Shown piece by piece: positions 1-5,976 of a stretch of 5,981 nt of DNA. The notes beneath the pieces are model-generated. The model searched no databases and had not been told where the DNA came from. It saw only the letters and a list, made by a program, of their open reading frames with translations. The position numbers and the translations under genes are program-made. Source of the DNA: an uncultured Clostridia bacterium (GTDB lineage: Bacteria > Bacillota > Clostridia > Peptostreptococcales > Acidaminobacteraceae); contig CAMFGQ010000086.1 of NCBI GenBank assembly GCA_945950065.1, forward strand, positions 1 through 5,981, written 5' to 3'. The number at the start of each line of letters is the position of its first letter. Position 1 is the stretch's first letter.

Positions 1-347
1 GGATGATCCAAATATCCAGCTAAAAACATAGCAAAAAGGATGAGGATAATCCAGGTCATGAGAAGATATTTGTTTTCGGGATCACCATGGGATCTGACCA
101 GCCAGGCACCACCTTTTCCTAGGTAATACCCACCTAAGTAAGCCAGAGTGATAAAGCGAATCAAATAATTCTTATGAAAATATACACCCAACACAAGGAC
201 AAAGATAACCACAGTAAGAATTTTTAATGCCCAATCACTCATGTGGGCATCAAAAGCTAGATCCAAACGAATCACATAATTCATGAGGATCAGAATGGCC
301 AGATAGCCCAAGCCCTTGGCAATGAGTTTTGGTTTAGGTTTTTCCAT
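1..347 (-). CDS. Hypothetical multi-pass membrane protein, C-terminus cut by window edge
   Basis: I do not recognise this protein. An open frame runs from the ATG at 347 to the window edge with no stop, giving 115 residues. The N-terminus is short and basic (MEKPKPK), followed by about four hydrophobic segments near residues 13-29, 39-57, 61-78 and 95-112. The loop between the third and fourth is polar (around RSHGDPENK). The pattern fits a small integral membrane protein of the cytoplasmic membrane. It starts 17 nt after the sdaAA stop on the same strand, so it is probably co-transcribed with the serine dehydratase genes. Its ribosome binding site is weak (only GAAAG/GAAG-like purines), unlike the strong GGAGG sites of its neighbours, so it may depend on translation from sdaAA. 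A role linked to serine, such as transport, cannot be claimed: known serine transporters are much larger and no motif is visible. Confidence 0.7.
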   Translation of the reverse strand, partial: MEKPKPKLIAKGLGYLAILILMNYVIRLDLAFDAHMSDWALKILTVVIFVLVLGVYFHKNYLIRFITLAYLGGYYLGKGGAWLVRSHGDPENKYLLMTWIILILFAMFLAGYLDH

Positions 348-364
348 GGTCTTCGCTTTCTTGT

Positions 365-1228
365 TTACAGATACTTTTCCTCTAAGGCTTTGGCTGTATC
401 ACTGGCTGCAATACCACCTAAAGCAGTTTCACGCAGTGATTCGGGTAAGAGTTTACCTACACGATACATAGCCTCCACCACTTCATCAAAGGGTACCAGC
501 GACTCTACACCTGCCATGGCAAGATCAGCACTGATGTAGGCATTCATCACACCTGAAGCATTGCGCAGTGAGCAAGGGAATTCAACAAAGCCTGCAATGG
601 GATCACAAATGAGCCCCATAATATGAATCAAGGCAAAGCTAGCTGCGTGGAAAGACTGTTCAGGTGCACCACCCATTAGTTCCACCAGGGCTGCTGCAGC
701 CATGGCAGAAGCACTTCCACACTCTGCTTGACATCCACCATCAGCACCACTGATGGTAGCCGAAAGGGCAATGATTTTTCCGATGGCTCCTGCAGTATAG
801 AGTCCTGGCACCAATTCTTCATTACTTAAATTGAATTTCTCCTTGGCTCCAGAAAGCGCAGCAGGTAAGATACCAGAAGCACCCGCAGTAGGAGCTGCCA
901 CAATACGCCCCATAGAAGCATTCACCTCTGAGGTGGAGAGTGCCTTGGCCATGGAAGAAAGTCCAAACTCTCCACTTAGGCTTGGGGACTTTCTATGCTC
1001 CCATACTTTTTTCGCGAAACCACCTGTCATCCCCGAGATGGAAAAGATTTCCTCTTCCAACCCCTGTGTACTGGATTGATCCATGATCTCAAGGACATCC
1101 AGCATCCAAGCATCCAATTCTTCTGGGGTTATGGAGGCTGCCTCAGCTTCTTCTATACGCATAATCGCTGAAATCTTACACTGTTTCTCTTTACATTCCT
1201 CTAAGAGATCAACTGCTTTATACACCAT
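365..1228 (-). CDS. sdaAA: L-serine dehydratase, iron-sulfur-dependent, alpha subunit
   Basis: This is the catalytic subunit of the [4Fe-4S] L-serine ammonia-lyase, a cytoplasmic enzyme that converts L-serine to pyruvate and ammonia with the SdaAB subunit. The 287-residue length is usual for separate alpha subunits. Family landmarks are the PTAGASGILPAAL stretch (about residues 113-125), DGGCQAECGSA (163-173), ICDPIAG (207-213) and PCSLRNASG (218-226). Cys166, Cys208 and Cys219 match the three cluster ligands; their spacing of 42 and 11 residues equals that of Cys343, Cys385 and Cys396 in the Legionella pneumophila enzyme. I chose the ATG at 1228 over an in-frame TTG seven codons upstream because GGAGG lies 6 nt before it and homologues begin close to this point. 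The start overlaps the end of sdaAB by 11 nt. No cysteine occurs after Cys219, so the C-terminal cysteine tail of the Legionella enzyme is absent. A cluster enzyme of this kind fits an anaerobe. Confidence 0.96.
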   Translation of the reverse strand: MVYKAVDLLEECKEKQCKISAIMRIEEAEAASITPEELDAWMLDVLEIMDQSSTQGLEEEIFSISGMTGGFAKKVWEHRKSPSLSGEFGLSSMAKALSTSEVNASMGRIVAAPTAGASGILPAALSGAKEKFNLSNEELVPGLYTAGAIGKIIALSATISGADGGCQAECGSASAMAAAALVELMGGAPEQSFHAASFALIHIMGLICDPIAGFVEFPCSLRNASGVMNAYISADLAMAGVESLVPFDEVVEAMYRVGKLLPESLRETALGGIAASDTAKALEEKYL

Positions 1229-1895
1229 GGTTTTCCTCCACTGCTCCAACGCTGGTTAGATAATCTAGCTCAATGCTGGACGCTAAAAAGTTATAGGTGG
1301 TTTGATCGATTTTGCCATCCAGTTCCAAAATCATCGTGGCTTTCTTTTGTCTTCGAGTGACTTTCATGGAGGCGATGTTCACACCTGCCGTAGCCATGAT
1401 GGAGCTGACGCGATTGATGATGCCTAGTTTATCGGGATACTGAAGTACCAGTGTAGGATAATCTGCATGGAGAGCTACTTCGGCCCCATTGATGTCGATG
1501 ATTTTGATGGTTCCACCACCTAGGCTTGAACCGATGACCTGGAAGCGTTCTTTGTCATCTTCAAAGATAATTTTAACGGTATTAGGATGTACATAGCCTA
1601 GATCTGCTTCATGAAAGTAAATAGCAATGTTCTGCGCTTTAGCATGATCAAAGGCATCTCGAATTCTTTCGTCATCAGGTGCATAGCCGAGAATACCAGC
1701 TACGAGAGCGAGATCGGTTCCGTGACCCTTATAGGTCTTTGCAAAACTCCCATGAAGATAGAAATCCACCTTCTTTGGTCTTCTGTTATAGATCATGGCA
1801 GCTACATTGCCAAGACGAACAGCTCCAGCTGTATGGGAGCTACTGGGTCCTATCATCACTGGCCCCAAAATATCAAACACATCCAGTTCTCTCAC
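1218..1895 (-). CDS. sdaAB: L-serine dehydratase, iron-sulfur-dependent, beta subunit (ACT domain)
   Basis: This is the partner of SdaAA in the oxygen-sensitive L-serine dehydratase, which feeds serine carbon into pyruvate. It has 225 residues, normal for the family. The N-terminal beta domain carries the hallmark GPSSSHTAGAVRLG (residues 16-29), HPNT (103-106) and GSSLGGG (122-128). The C-terminal part, about 147-220, reads as an ACT domain (VLQYPDKLGIINRVSSIM, then GVNIASMKV), a fold that often binds amino acids and could sense serine; that regulatory role is inference. The start is a GTG at 1895, supported by GGAGG 7 nt upstream. The start overlaps the stop of the RNase E/G-like gene by 4 nt (GTGA), and the gene's own end overlaps sdaAA by 11 nt. 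The order sdaAB then sdaAA is the usual one in Firmicutes. Its immediate coupling to an RNase gene is unusual. Confidence 0.96.
   Translation of the reverse strand: MRELDVFDILGPVMIGPSSSHTAGAVRLGNVAAMIYNRRPKKVDFYLHGSFAKTYKGHGTDLALVAGILGYAPDDERIRDAFDHAKAQNIAIYFHEADLGYVHPNTVKIIFEDDKERFQVIGSSLGGGTIKIIDINGAEVALHADYPTLVLQYPDKLGIINRVSSIMATAGVNIASMKVTRRQKKATMILELDGKIDQTTYNFLASSIELDYLTSVGAVEENHGV
1235..1239 (-). promoter_or_regulatory. Ribosome binding site of sdaAA
   Basis: GGAGG sits 6 nt upstream of the ATG at 1228 and lies inside the last codons of sdaAB. It decides the sdaAA start in favour of that ATG over the in-frame TTG at 1249, which would be upstream of the site. Confidence 0.85.
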
Positions 1896-2812
1896 TGTGT
1901 TTCCTCCAGTTTATCTTTCAATACTACATAATCCTTTATGAGTTGTTCCTCATCTACATAAAAGAGATTGGCTCCCCGAACAGGTCTACTGAGGATAAGG
2001 ACTCCTTCTCGGCTTAAGGTGCCTGGACCTCTATATCCTTTACCGCTACCTACCAAGTCAATCAAGACTAGTCCACCCACATTCATGAGTTCAAGGATTT
2101 CTTCAATGAGCTCTTGGGCTCTTCGATTCAGTTCCTCTTCTTTTCCAACACCATTGACATCTACCACTAGACCAACTCTGGTTGGTTCAAAATAGATGAC
2201 AATGCCCTCTTCTTCAACTTTACCTTTTCTCACCTGAAGTATACGTTCCTCCAGGTGCACCTTCATCCACTTCTCCCCTTCTTCCTTAAAGGGCGGCTCA
2301 TGTACAAGGCCCGGTTCCAGTTGATCTTCTTTCATTTGCCTTGTTATCCCATCAATCTTCTTGCGAAGAAGATCATACTCATCCTTTATCCGATAAAGTG
2401 GTGTTTTCAAGGCTTCACGACGAAAGTAGACATCAGTTAGGTCTAAAGAAAGCAAATGATCTCGATAGCTTTCAGGGATTTCTTTTGAGAAATCCACTCC
2501 TTTTCCATGACGGTATATAAAATTGTCACTGATCCAGCCAGGATTTGTTGAAAGGAGGGGGTATTTGCCTTCCTGTCGCTTGATGATTTCAACAAGATAT
2601 TGTTCACCTAAGCGCAGTCCTTTTTCTTGGCAGAGGAAGGTTTCTCCCTCAATCTCGAAGAGTGAACCAAGTCGCTGGACTTGTTCATTTACCTTGGCTA
2701 GATAGACTTCTCCTTTTTCGTGTTTACGATAAAAGCTTCTGCCCTGAAGGACTTTATCACCCTCCAGAAGAAAGCGTCTTCGAAAGGAAGGGGTTTCGTA
2801 GGAGACTACCAT
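1892..2812 (-). CDS. Short RNase E/G family protein
   Basis: Probably an RNase E/G family endoribonuclease or a reduced relative of it. It has 306 residues, whereas usual bacterial RNase G-type proteins are about 400-500. Residues about 34-90 resemble the embedded S1 domain (GEVYLAKVNEQVQRLGSLFEI, a strand ending in FL, then LGEQYLVEI). A middle section around 120-175 fits the RNase H-like/5'-sensor region only loosely. VVDVN (216-220) and GGLVLIDLV (247-255) align with the two catalytic strands, giving Asp218, Asn220 and Asp252 as counterparts of E. coli RNase E Asp303, Asn305 and Asp346. The spacer between the Asp residues is 9 residues shorter than in E. coli. The CPxC zinc-link and the C-terminal small domain are missing, so the usual tetramer arrangement is doubtful. 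Position after the TIGR03960 and DUF2344 genes is a known site for rng/rne genes and supports the assignment. The ATG overlaps the previous stop by 7 nt. Activity is unproven. Confidence 0.85.
   Translation of the reverse strand: MVVSYETPSFRRRFLLEGDKVLQGRSFYRKHEKGEVYLAKVNEQVQRLGSLFEIEGETFLCQEKGLRLGEQYLVEIIKRQEGKYPLLSTNPGWISDNFIYRHGKGVDFSKEIPESYRDHLLSLDLTDVYFRREALKTPLYRIKDEYDLLRKKIDGITRQMKEDQLEPGLVHEPPFKEEGEKWMKVHLEERILQVRKGKVEEEGIVIYFEPTRVGLVVDVNGVGKEEELNRRAQELIEEILELMNVGGLVLIDLVGSGKGYRGPGTLSREGVLILSRPVRGANLFYVDEEQLIKDYVVLKDKLEETQ
1903..1907 (-). promoter_or_regulatory. Ribosome binding site of sdaAB (GTG start)
   Basis: GGAGG lies 7 nt before the GTG at 1895 and inside the last codons of the RNase E/G-like gene. 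It supports the non-ATG start and the 4-nt GTGA overlap, an arrangement typical of termination-reinitiation coupling. Confidence 0.8.
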
Positions 2813-3420
2813 AAAGGATTGCCTTCCTCGTCATAGACCTTAAGTAGAGTGATGGAGTAATCATGAACCTGATCAGCATCACCCAAAAGGGCAAGAAGTA
2901 AATCCTGAGGACGCAGATTGGCTGCACTTCCTGCTAAGACGCGCACATAGAGTGCATCCTCAAAACGGTAGTCCAACAAGAAGTCTCTTGCATTGACTTC
3001 TCTGGGAGGACCTTTCTTTCTTCTTTTTAAAAACAGTAAGGCATCATCACCTTTTATTTTTTCTAGGGTTTCTAGATCTCCCTGGATACGATAGTCTGCT
3101 TGGGCTACGAGGCTCATTAGGGATGGACCCTTTTCGACTTCCTTTACCTCCACAATCTCTAAGCCATCTACCAGCTTCACTTCATGGAGCAGATCTAAAG
3201 GTGTCTCATCCTTCATCTCAAGTTCAAGAAGAAGCTCCTCTGCTCCAATGCCCACGGATAGAGGAAAGGCAAAGTTCATCAGTGGTCTCGGATTAAAGCC
3301 TTGGGAATAAAGCATAGGGATACCACTACGCTTAAAGCTACGCTCTAGTGTTTTCATCAGCTCAAGATGGCTAAGAAAAATCATTAGCCCTGAGCGTTTC
3401 ATCCTGATTCTACATAACAT
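2806..3420 (-). CDS. TIGR03936 / DUF2344 family protein of unknown function
   Basis: A 204-residue member of the radical-SAM-linked DUF2344 family; the function is not established. The family signature is clear near the N-terminus: FLSHLELMKTLERSFKRSG (15-33), then PMLYSQGFNPRP (35-46) and the FPLSVGIGAEE stretch (52-62). The rest is less conserved and ends in a short beta-rich region. An upstream in-frame codon would add 12 residues, but the ATG at 3420 has GGAGGG 7 nt before it and matches the usual family start, so I use it. It overlaps the radical SAM gene by 11 nt. In some bacteria the two proteins are fused in one chain, which suggests they act together, perhaps with the radical SAM partner modifying an RNA or protein; that is inference. 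The next gene, an RNase E/G relative, overlaps its end by 7 nt. Confidence 0.92.
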   Translation of the reverse strand: MLCRIRMKRSGLMIFLSHLELMKTLERSFKRSGIPMLYSQGFNPRPLMNFAFPLSVGIGAEELLLELEMKDETPLDLLHEVKLVDGLEIVEVKEVEKGPSLMSLVAQADYRIQGDLETLEKIKGDDALLFLKRRKKGPPREVNARDFLLDYRFEDALYVRVLAGSAANLRPQDLLLALLGDADQVHDYSITLLKVYDEEGNPLW

Positions 3421-5218
3421 GGCATATCCCTCCAAATTGAGGTAGATTGACACCACATCCTAAACAGCCCTCTCGACAATCAGGAGTCAGTGCACCTGTC
3501 TGTGCTTTCTCCCATTCACTCTTGAGATAGCTTTTCTTCACCCCCACATCAATATGATCCCAGGGTAAAAAATCATCCATGGCAAAGGATAAGGGTTTAG
3601 AAAGATCAACGCCCTGCTCTTCAAAGGCTTCTTCCCAGACTTCGTAGCGGAAACGATCTCGCCAGCTGTCAAAGAGAGCTCCCTTTCTGTAGGCAGCTTC
3701 AATGACATCTGCCATGGCACGGTCTCCTCTAGAGATATGCCCCTCCAGAACTGAGGTGCGTGCATCATGATGGTCATAGCGATAGTTTCTTCCGCGTATG
3801 AGGCTTTTTAATAGATCTTGCTTTTCTTCAAAGCTCTCAACGGATTCCTGTTCCATCCACTGGAAAGGCGTATAGGGCTTTGGTACAAGACAAGAGGTGC
3901 TCACCGTAATGTGAAGATCACGCCTTCCAGTCGTTTTCTGGTAGAGAGCATAGACTCTCTTGGATAAATCTGAAATCTCCTCTACATCTGCAAGGGTTTC
4001 AGTGGGAAGCCCCATCATAAAGTAGAATTTCACCTTTTTATAGCCTTCTTTAAAGATGGCTTCCATGGTGGAGAAGAGATCTTCTTCCTCTACATTTTTG
4101 TTGATGACATCACGCATACGCTGACTTCCGGCTTCGGGAGCAAAGGTAAGCGAACCTTTTCGTTGCTTCTCCAAATGCTTCAGTACATCAATGGAAAAGG
4201 TATCCAGTCGCAGTGAAGGTAAGCTAATGGAGAGCTCCTCTCGACTATAGCGACTGGTCAGTTCCTCGATGAGTTCATGTATTCTTGAGTAGTCCAGGGT
4301 TGAGAGGGAACTTAAGCCCAGTTCATCATAACCACCCTGAGTCAAAATACCATCAATAGCCTTAAGGAGCTGTTCTAAGCTTCTTTCCCGAACAGGACGA
4401 TAAATCATCCCTGCTTGACAAAAACGGCATCCCTTGGTGCATCCCCTAAAGATCTCCATGACAGCTCGATCGTGAACGATGTCCATGTAAGGGGTGATCA
4501 TTTGACTTGGATAGAAGGCTGTGTCGAGATTGTTAACCAGAGCCTTTTGGATGGGCATGGGGGCTCTTTCAAGGAGTGGTTTATATCCTTTGAGTTTTCC
4601 ATTCTCACGGATTTCTTCATAGTATTTGGGGACATAGACGCCACGGATTTCCATGGCTTTTTGAAGAAATTCATCCTTGCTCTTTGTCTTTGGATAAAGG
4701 GTGAGAAGTTCTGGTAGAACTTCTTCCCCATCCCCTAGAACAAATAAATCAAAAAAAACACTCATGGGTTCAGGATTAAAGGCACAGGGACCACCTGCTA
4801 TGATTACAGGATCCTCTTCTTTACGGTCCTTACTTCGTAGCGCTAGACCTGCTAGATCTAGCATATTTAGGATTGTTGTGTAGCTCATCTCATACTGCAG
4901 GGTAAAGCCCACAAGATCAAAGTCCTTGACTTCACGCTTGGTCTCTAAGGAAAGAAGAGACGTTTTTCCCTGTCGAATGAAGTTCTCCATATCCTCTGCA
5001 GGAGCAAAGACGCGTTCACAAAGAAAGTCTTCATGATCATTGACCAGTCCATAAAGAATATGGAGTCCTAGATGACTCATGCCGACTTCATATAAATCTG
5101 GGAATGCAAGGAGAAATTGTGTTTTCACCTTCTCGGGGTCTTTTTTCACACTCCCCCATTCCTCCCCAATATAGCGTGTAGGTTTTTCCACACGTTTTAG
5201 AATTTGTTCATAGTTCAT
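3410..5218 (-). CDS. TIGR03960 family B12-binding-like / radical SAM protein
   Basis: A 602-residue protein of the TIGR03960 family, close to the usual length. Substrate and reaction are unknown. The N-terminal part (about 30-175) resembles a cobalamin-binding domain as found in B12-dependent radical SAM proteins, with PDLYEVGMSHLGLHILY (40-56), GFTLQYEMSYTTILNML (104-120) and AGGPCAFNPEP (141-151). It lacks an obvious DxHxxG motif, so actual B12 binding is uncertain. The radical SAM core (about 245-450) carries FRGCTKGCRFCQAG, with Cys260, Cys264 and Cys267 as the CxxxCxxC ligands of the [4Fe-4S] cluster that cleaves S-adenosylmethionine. FAPEAGSQRMR (359-369) and MMGLPTET (401-408) are further core motifs. 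The C-terminal end is cysteine-rich (Cys581, 585, 588, 599), possibly a metal or second cluster site. The ATG at 5218 has GAGGTG 5 nt upstream. It is the first gene of the overlapping run and is coupled to the DUF2344 gene. Confidence 0.93.
   Translation of the reverse strand: MNYEQILKRVEKPTRYIGEEWGSVKKDPEKVKTQFLLAFPDLYEVGMSHLGLHILYGLVNDHEDFLCERVFAPAEDMENFIRQGKTSLLSLETKREVKDFDLVGFTLQYEMSYTTILNMLDLAGLALRSKDRKEEDPVIIAGGPCAFNPEPMSVFFDLFVLGDGEEVLPELLTLYPKTKSKDEFLQKAMEIRGVYVPKYYEEIRENGKLKGYKPLLERAPMPIQKALVNNLDTAFYPSQMITPYMDIVHDRAVMEIFRGCTKGCRFCQAGMIYRPVRERSLEQLLKAIDGILTQGGYDELGLSSLSTLDYSRIHELIEELTSRYSREELSISLPSLRLDTFSIDVLKHLEKQRKGSLTFAPEAGSQRMRDVINKNVEEEDLFSTMEAIFKEGYKKVKFYFMMGLPTETLADVEEISDLSKRVYALYQKTTGRRDLHITVSTSCLVPKPYTPFQWMEQESVESFEEKQDLLKSLIRGRNYRYDHHDARTSVLEGHISRGDRAMADVIEAAYRKGALFDSWRDRFRYEVWEEAFEEQGVDLSKPLSFAMDDFLPWDHIDVGVKKSYLKSEWEKAQTGALTPDCREGCLGCGVNLPQFGGICHVM
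3428..3433 (-). promoter_or_regulatory. Ribosome binding site deciding the DUF2344 start
   Basis: GGAGGG lies 7 nt upstream of the ATG at 3420, within the last codons of the radical SAM gene. It argues against the longer frame opening at 3456 and sets the overlap between the two genes at 11 nt. Confidence 0.85.
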
Positions 5219-5236
5219 TCTTCCACCTCGCTAGAG

Positions 5237-5265
5237 CTATTATACCCCATGATCCAGGTGAATAG
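5237..5265 (-). promoter_or_regulatory. Putative promoter of the radical SAM operon, with imperfect inverted repeat
   Basis: The 52-nt gap after radC contains a perfect TATAAT at 5244-5239 (minus strand), about 20 nt before the ATG at 5218. At the standard 16-18 nt spacing the -35 region is poor (TTCTAT-like), and the better-looking TTCACC is only 12 nt away. CTATT (5265-5261) and AATAG (5241-5237) are inverted copies, with ACC and GGT pairing further in, so the -10 box lies within an imperfect palindrome that could be an operator, a weak hairpin or chance. It could give the operon its own start in addition to read-through from radC. Confidence 0.4.
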
Positions 5266-5270
5266 AAGAT

Positions 5271-5951
5271 TTATAGTATGCCCTGTTCCCTAAAGCTAAA
5301 GTTGCCCTCTTTTGCGATAATAATGTGGTCAATAAGGGGAATACCTAACAGCTCCCCCACTTCCTTAAGACGTAGGGTAACCCGGTGATCATCCTGGGAT
5401 GGTGTTGGGTCTCCACTAGGATGATTGTGTACCACTAGAATCGCTGCAGCTCCATTTTTAACTGCCTTTTTAAAGACTTCCCTAGGATGAACCAAAGAAT
5501 TATTGAGAGTACCCATGCTGACCGTGTCTTCAGCAATAATCCTGTTTTTCACATTGAGGTGAAGGCAGATAAAGACTTCCCGTTGTAAGTGAATGAGTTT
5601 GTTTTTCATATGCTGGTAGACAGCTTCGGGTGAGGATACACACATCTGAGGTGTAGGTTCAAGGCTTACTCGTCGTGCTAGCTCGAGTGAGCAGAGAATC
5701 CTGGCTGCCTTTGCCAGTCCAATGCCAGGAAATTCCATGAGTTCTTCTAGGGTCAATTCTTCCATCTGGCTGAGCCCCTTGGGGAAGGAGACCAGCAGTG
5801 CCTGGGCAAGACTCAGTGCAGACTGTTCTCTTGTACCACTTCCTAATAGAACGGCAAGTAACTCTGCATTGCTTAGTCCACTAACCCCTTGAAGACGAAG
5901 TTTTTCTCTTGGTCTTTCCCATTCAGGTAGGTCCATCATTCCAATATTCAT
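5271..5951 (-). CDS. radC: RadC family JAMM/MPN protein
   Basis: A RadC (UPF0758) family protein of 226 residues, matching the family length. The original DNA-repair assignment for RadC has been disputed and the molecular role is unclear; the fold is that of a JAMM metalloprotein. The N-terminal part (about 1-100) contains RPREKL (13-18), LSNAELLAVLLGSGT (26-40) and a helix-hairpin-helix at FPGIGLAKAARI (74-85) that may contact DNA. The C-terminal MPN domain (about 105-226) has the full JAMM signature: His175, His177, Ser185 and Asp188 in HNHPSGDPTPSQDD, with Glu125 as the likely upstream acid. Three ATGs stand in a row (5957, 5954, 5951); I chose 5951 because AGGAGG is 6 nt from it but directly touches the first. 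In many Firmicutes radC precedes mreBCD-minCDE; here it precedes the radical SAM operon by 52 nt with none of those genes between. Confidence 0.95.
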   Translation of the reverse strand: MNIGMMDLPEWERPREKLRLQGVSGLSNAELLAVLLGSGTREQSALSLAQALLVSFPKGLSQMEELTLEELMEFPGIGLAKAARILCSLELARRVSLEPTPQMCVSSPEAVYQHMKNKLIHLQREVFICLHLNVKNRIIAEDTVSMGTLNNSLVHPREVFKKAVKNGAAAILVVHNHPSGDPTPSQDDHRVTLRLKEVGELLGIPLIDHIIIAKEGNFSFREQGIL

Positions 5952-5957
5952 CATCAT

Positions 5958-5963
5958 CCTCCT
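5958..5963 (-). promoter_or_regulatory. Ribosome binding site of radC, abutting a triple ATG
   Basis: AGGAGG (within AAAGGAGG) is followed directly by ATGATGATG. Spacing to the three ATGs is 0, 3 and 6 nt, so the third, at 5951, is the best placed; the others are probably untranslated. Confidence 0.75.
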
Positions 5964-5970
5964 TTCTAAG

Positions 5971-5976
5971 AGTATA
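5971..5976 (-). promoter_or_regulatory. Possible -10 box of a radC promoter
   Basis: TATACT on the minus strand lies 7 nt before the AGGAGG of radC and would give a very short leader. The matching -35 region falls outside the window, so the promoter cannot be confirmed. Confidence 0.3.

Noticed and set aside
831..1079. Plus-strand open frame inside sdaAA
   Set aside because: It lies wholly antisense to conserved serine dehydratase sequence; its composition is what the complementary strand of that gene gives.
1229..1249. TTG start for sdaAA adding seven residues
   Set aside because: The GGAGG site lies downstream of this codon and points to the ATG at 1228, which also matches the start of homologues.
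1892..1910. Frameshift truncating the RNase E/G gene at its 3' end
   Set aside because: The stop overlaps a properly spaced sdaAB start, and the following sequence in all frames encodes SdaAB rather than a lost RNase C-terminus.
1611..2017. Two overlapping plus-strand open frames (1611-1931 and 1679-2017) across the sdaAB/RNase junction
   Set aside because: They are antisense to two well-supported genes, have no good ribosome binding site and translate to sequence without any recognisable motif.
3421..3456. N-terminal extension of the DUF2344 protein by 12 residues
   Set aside because: The extension includes the ribosome binding site for the ATG at 3420 and does not resemble family N-termini.
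4415..4883. Plus-strand open frames antisense to the radical SAM gene
   Set aside because: They mirror a strongly conserved coding region that includes the cluster cysteines, and lack family features or start signals of their own.
5237..5265. Rho-independent terminator after radC
   Set aside because: The arms are short and interrupted, the loop is long and there is no T-run following on the minus strand, so it fits an operator or chance better.
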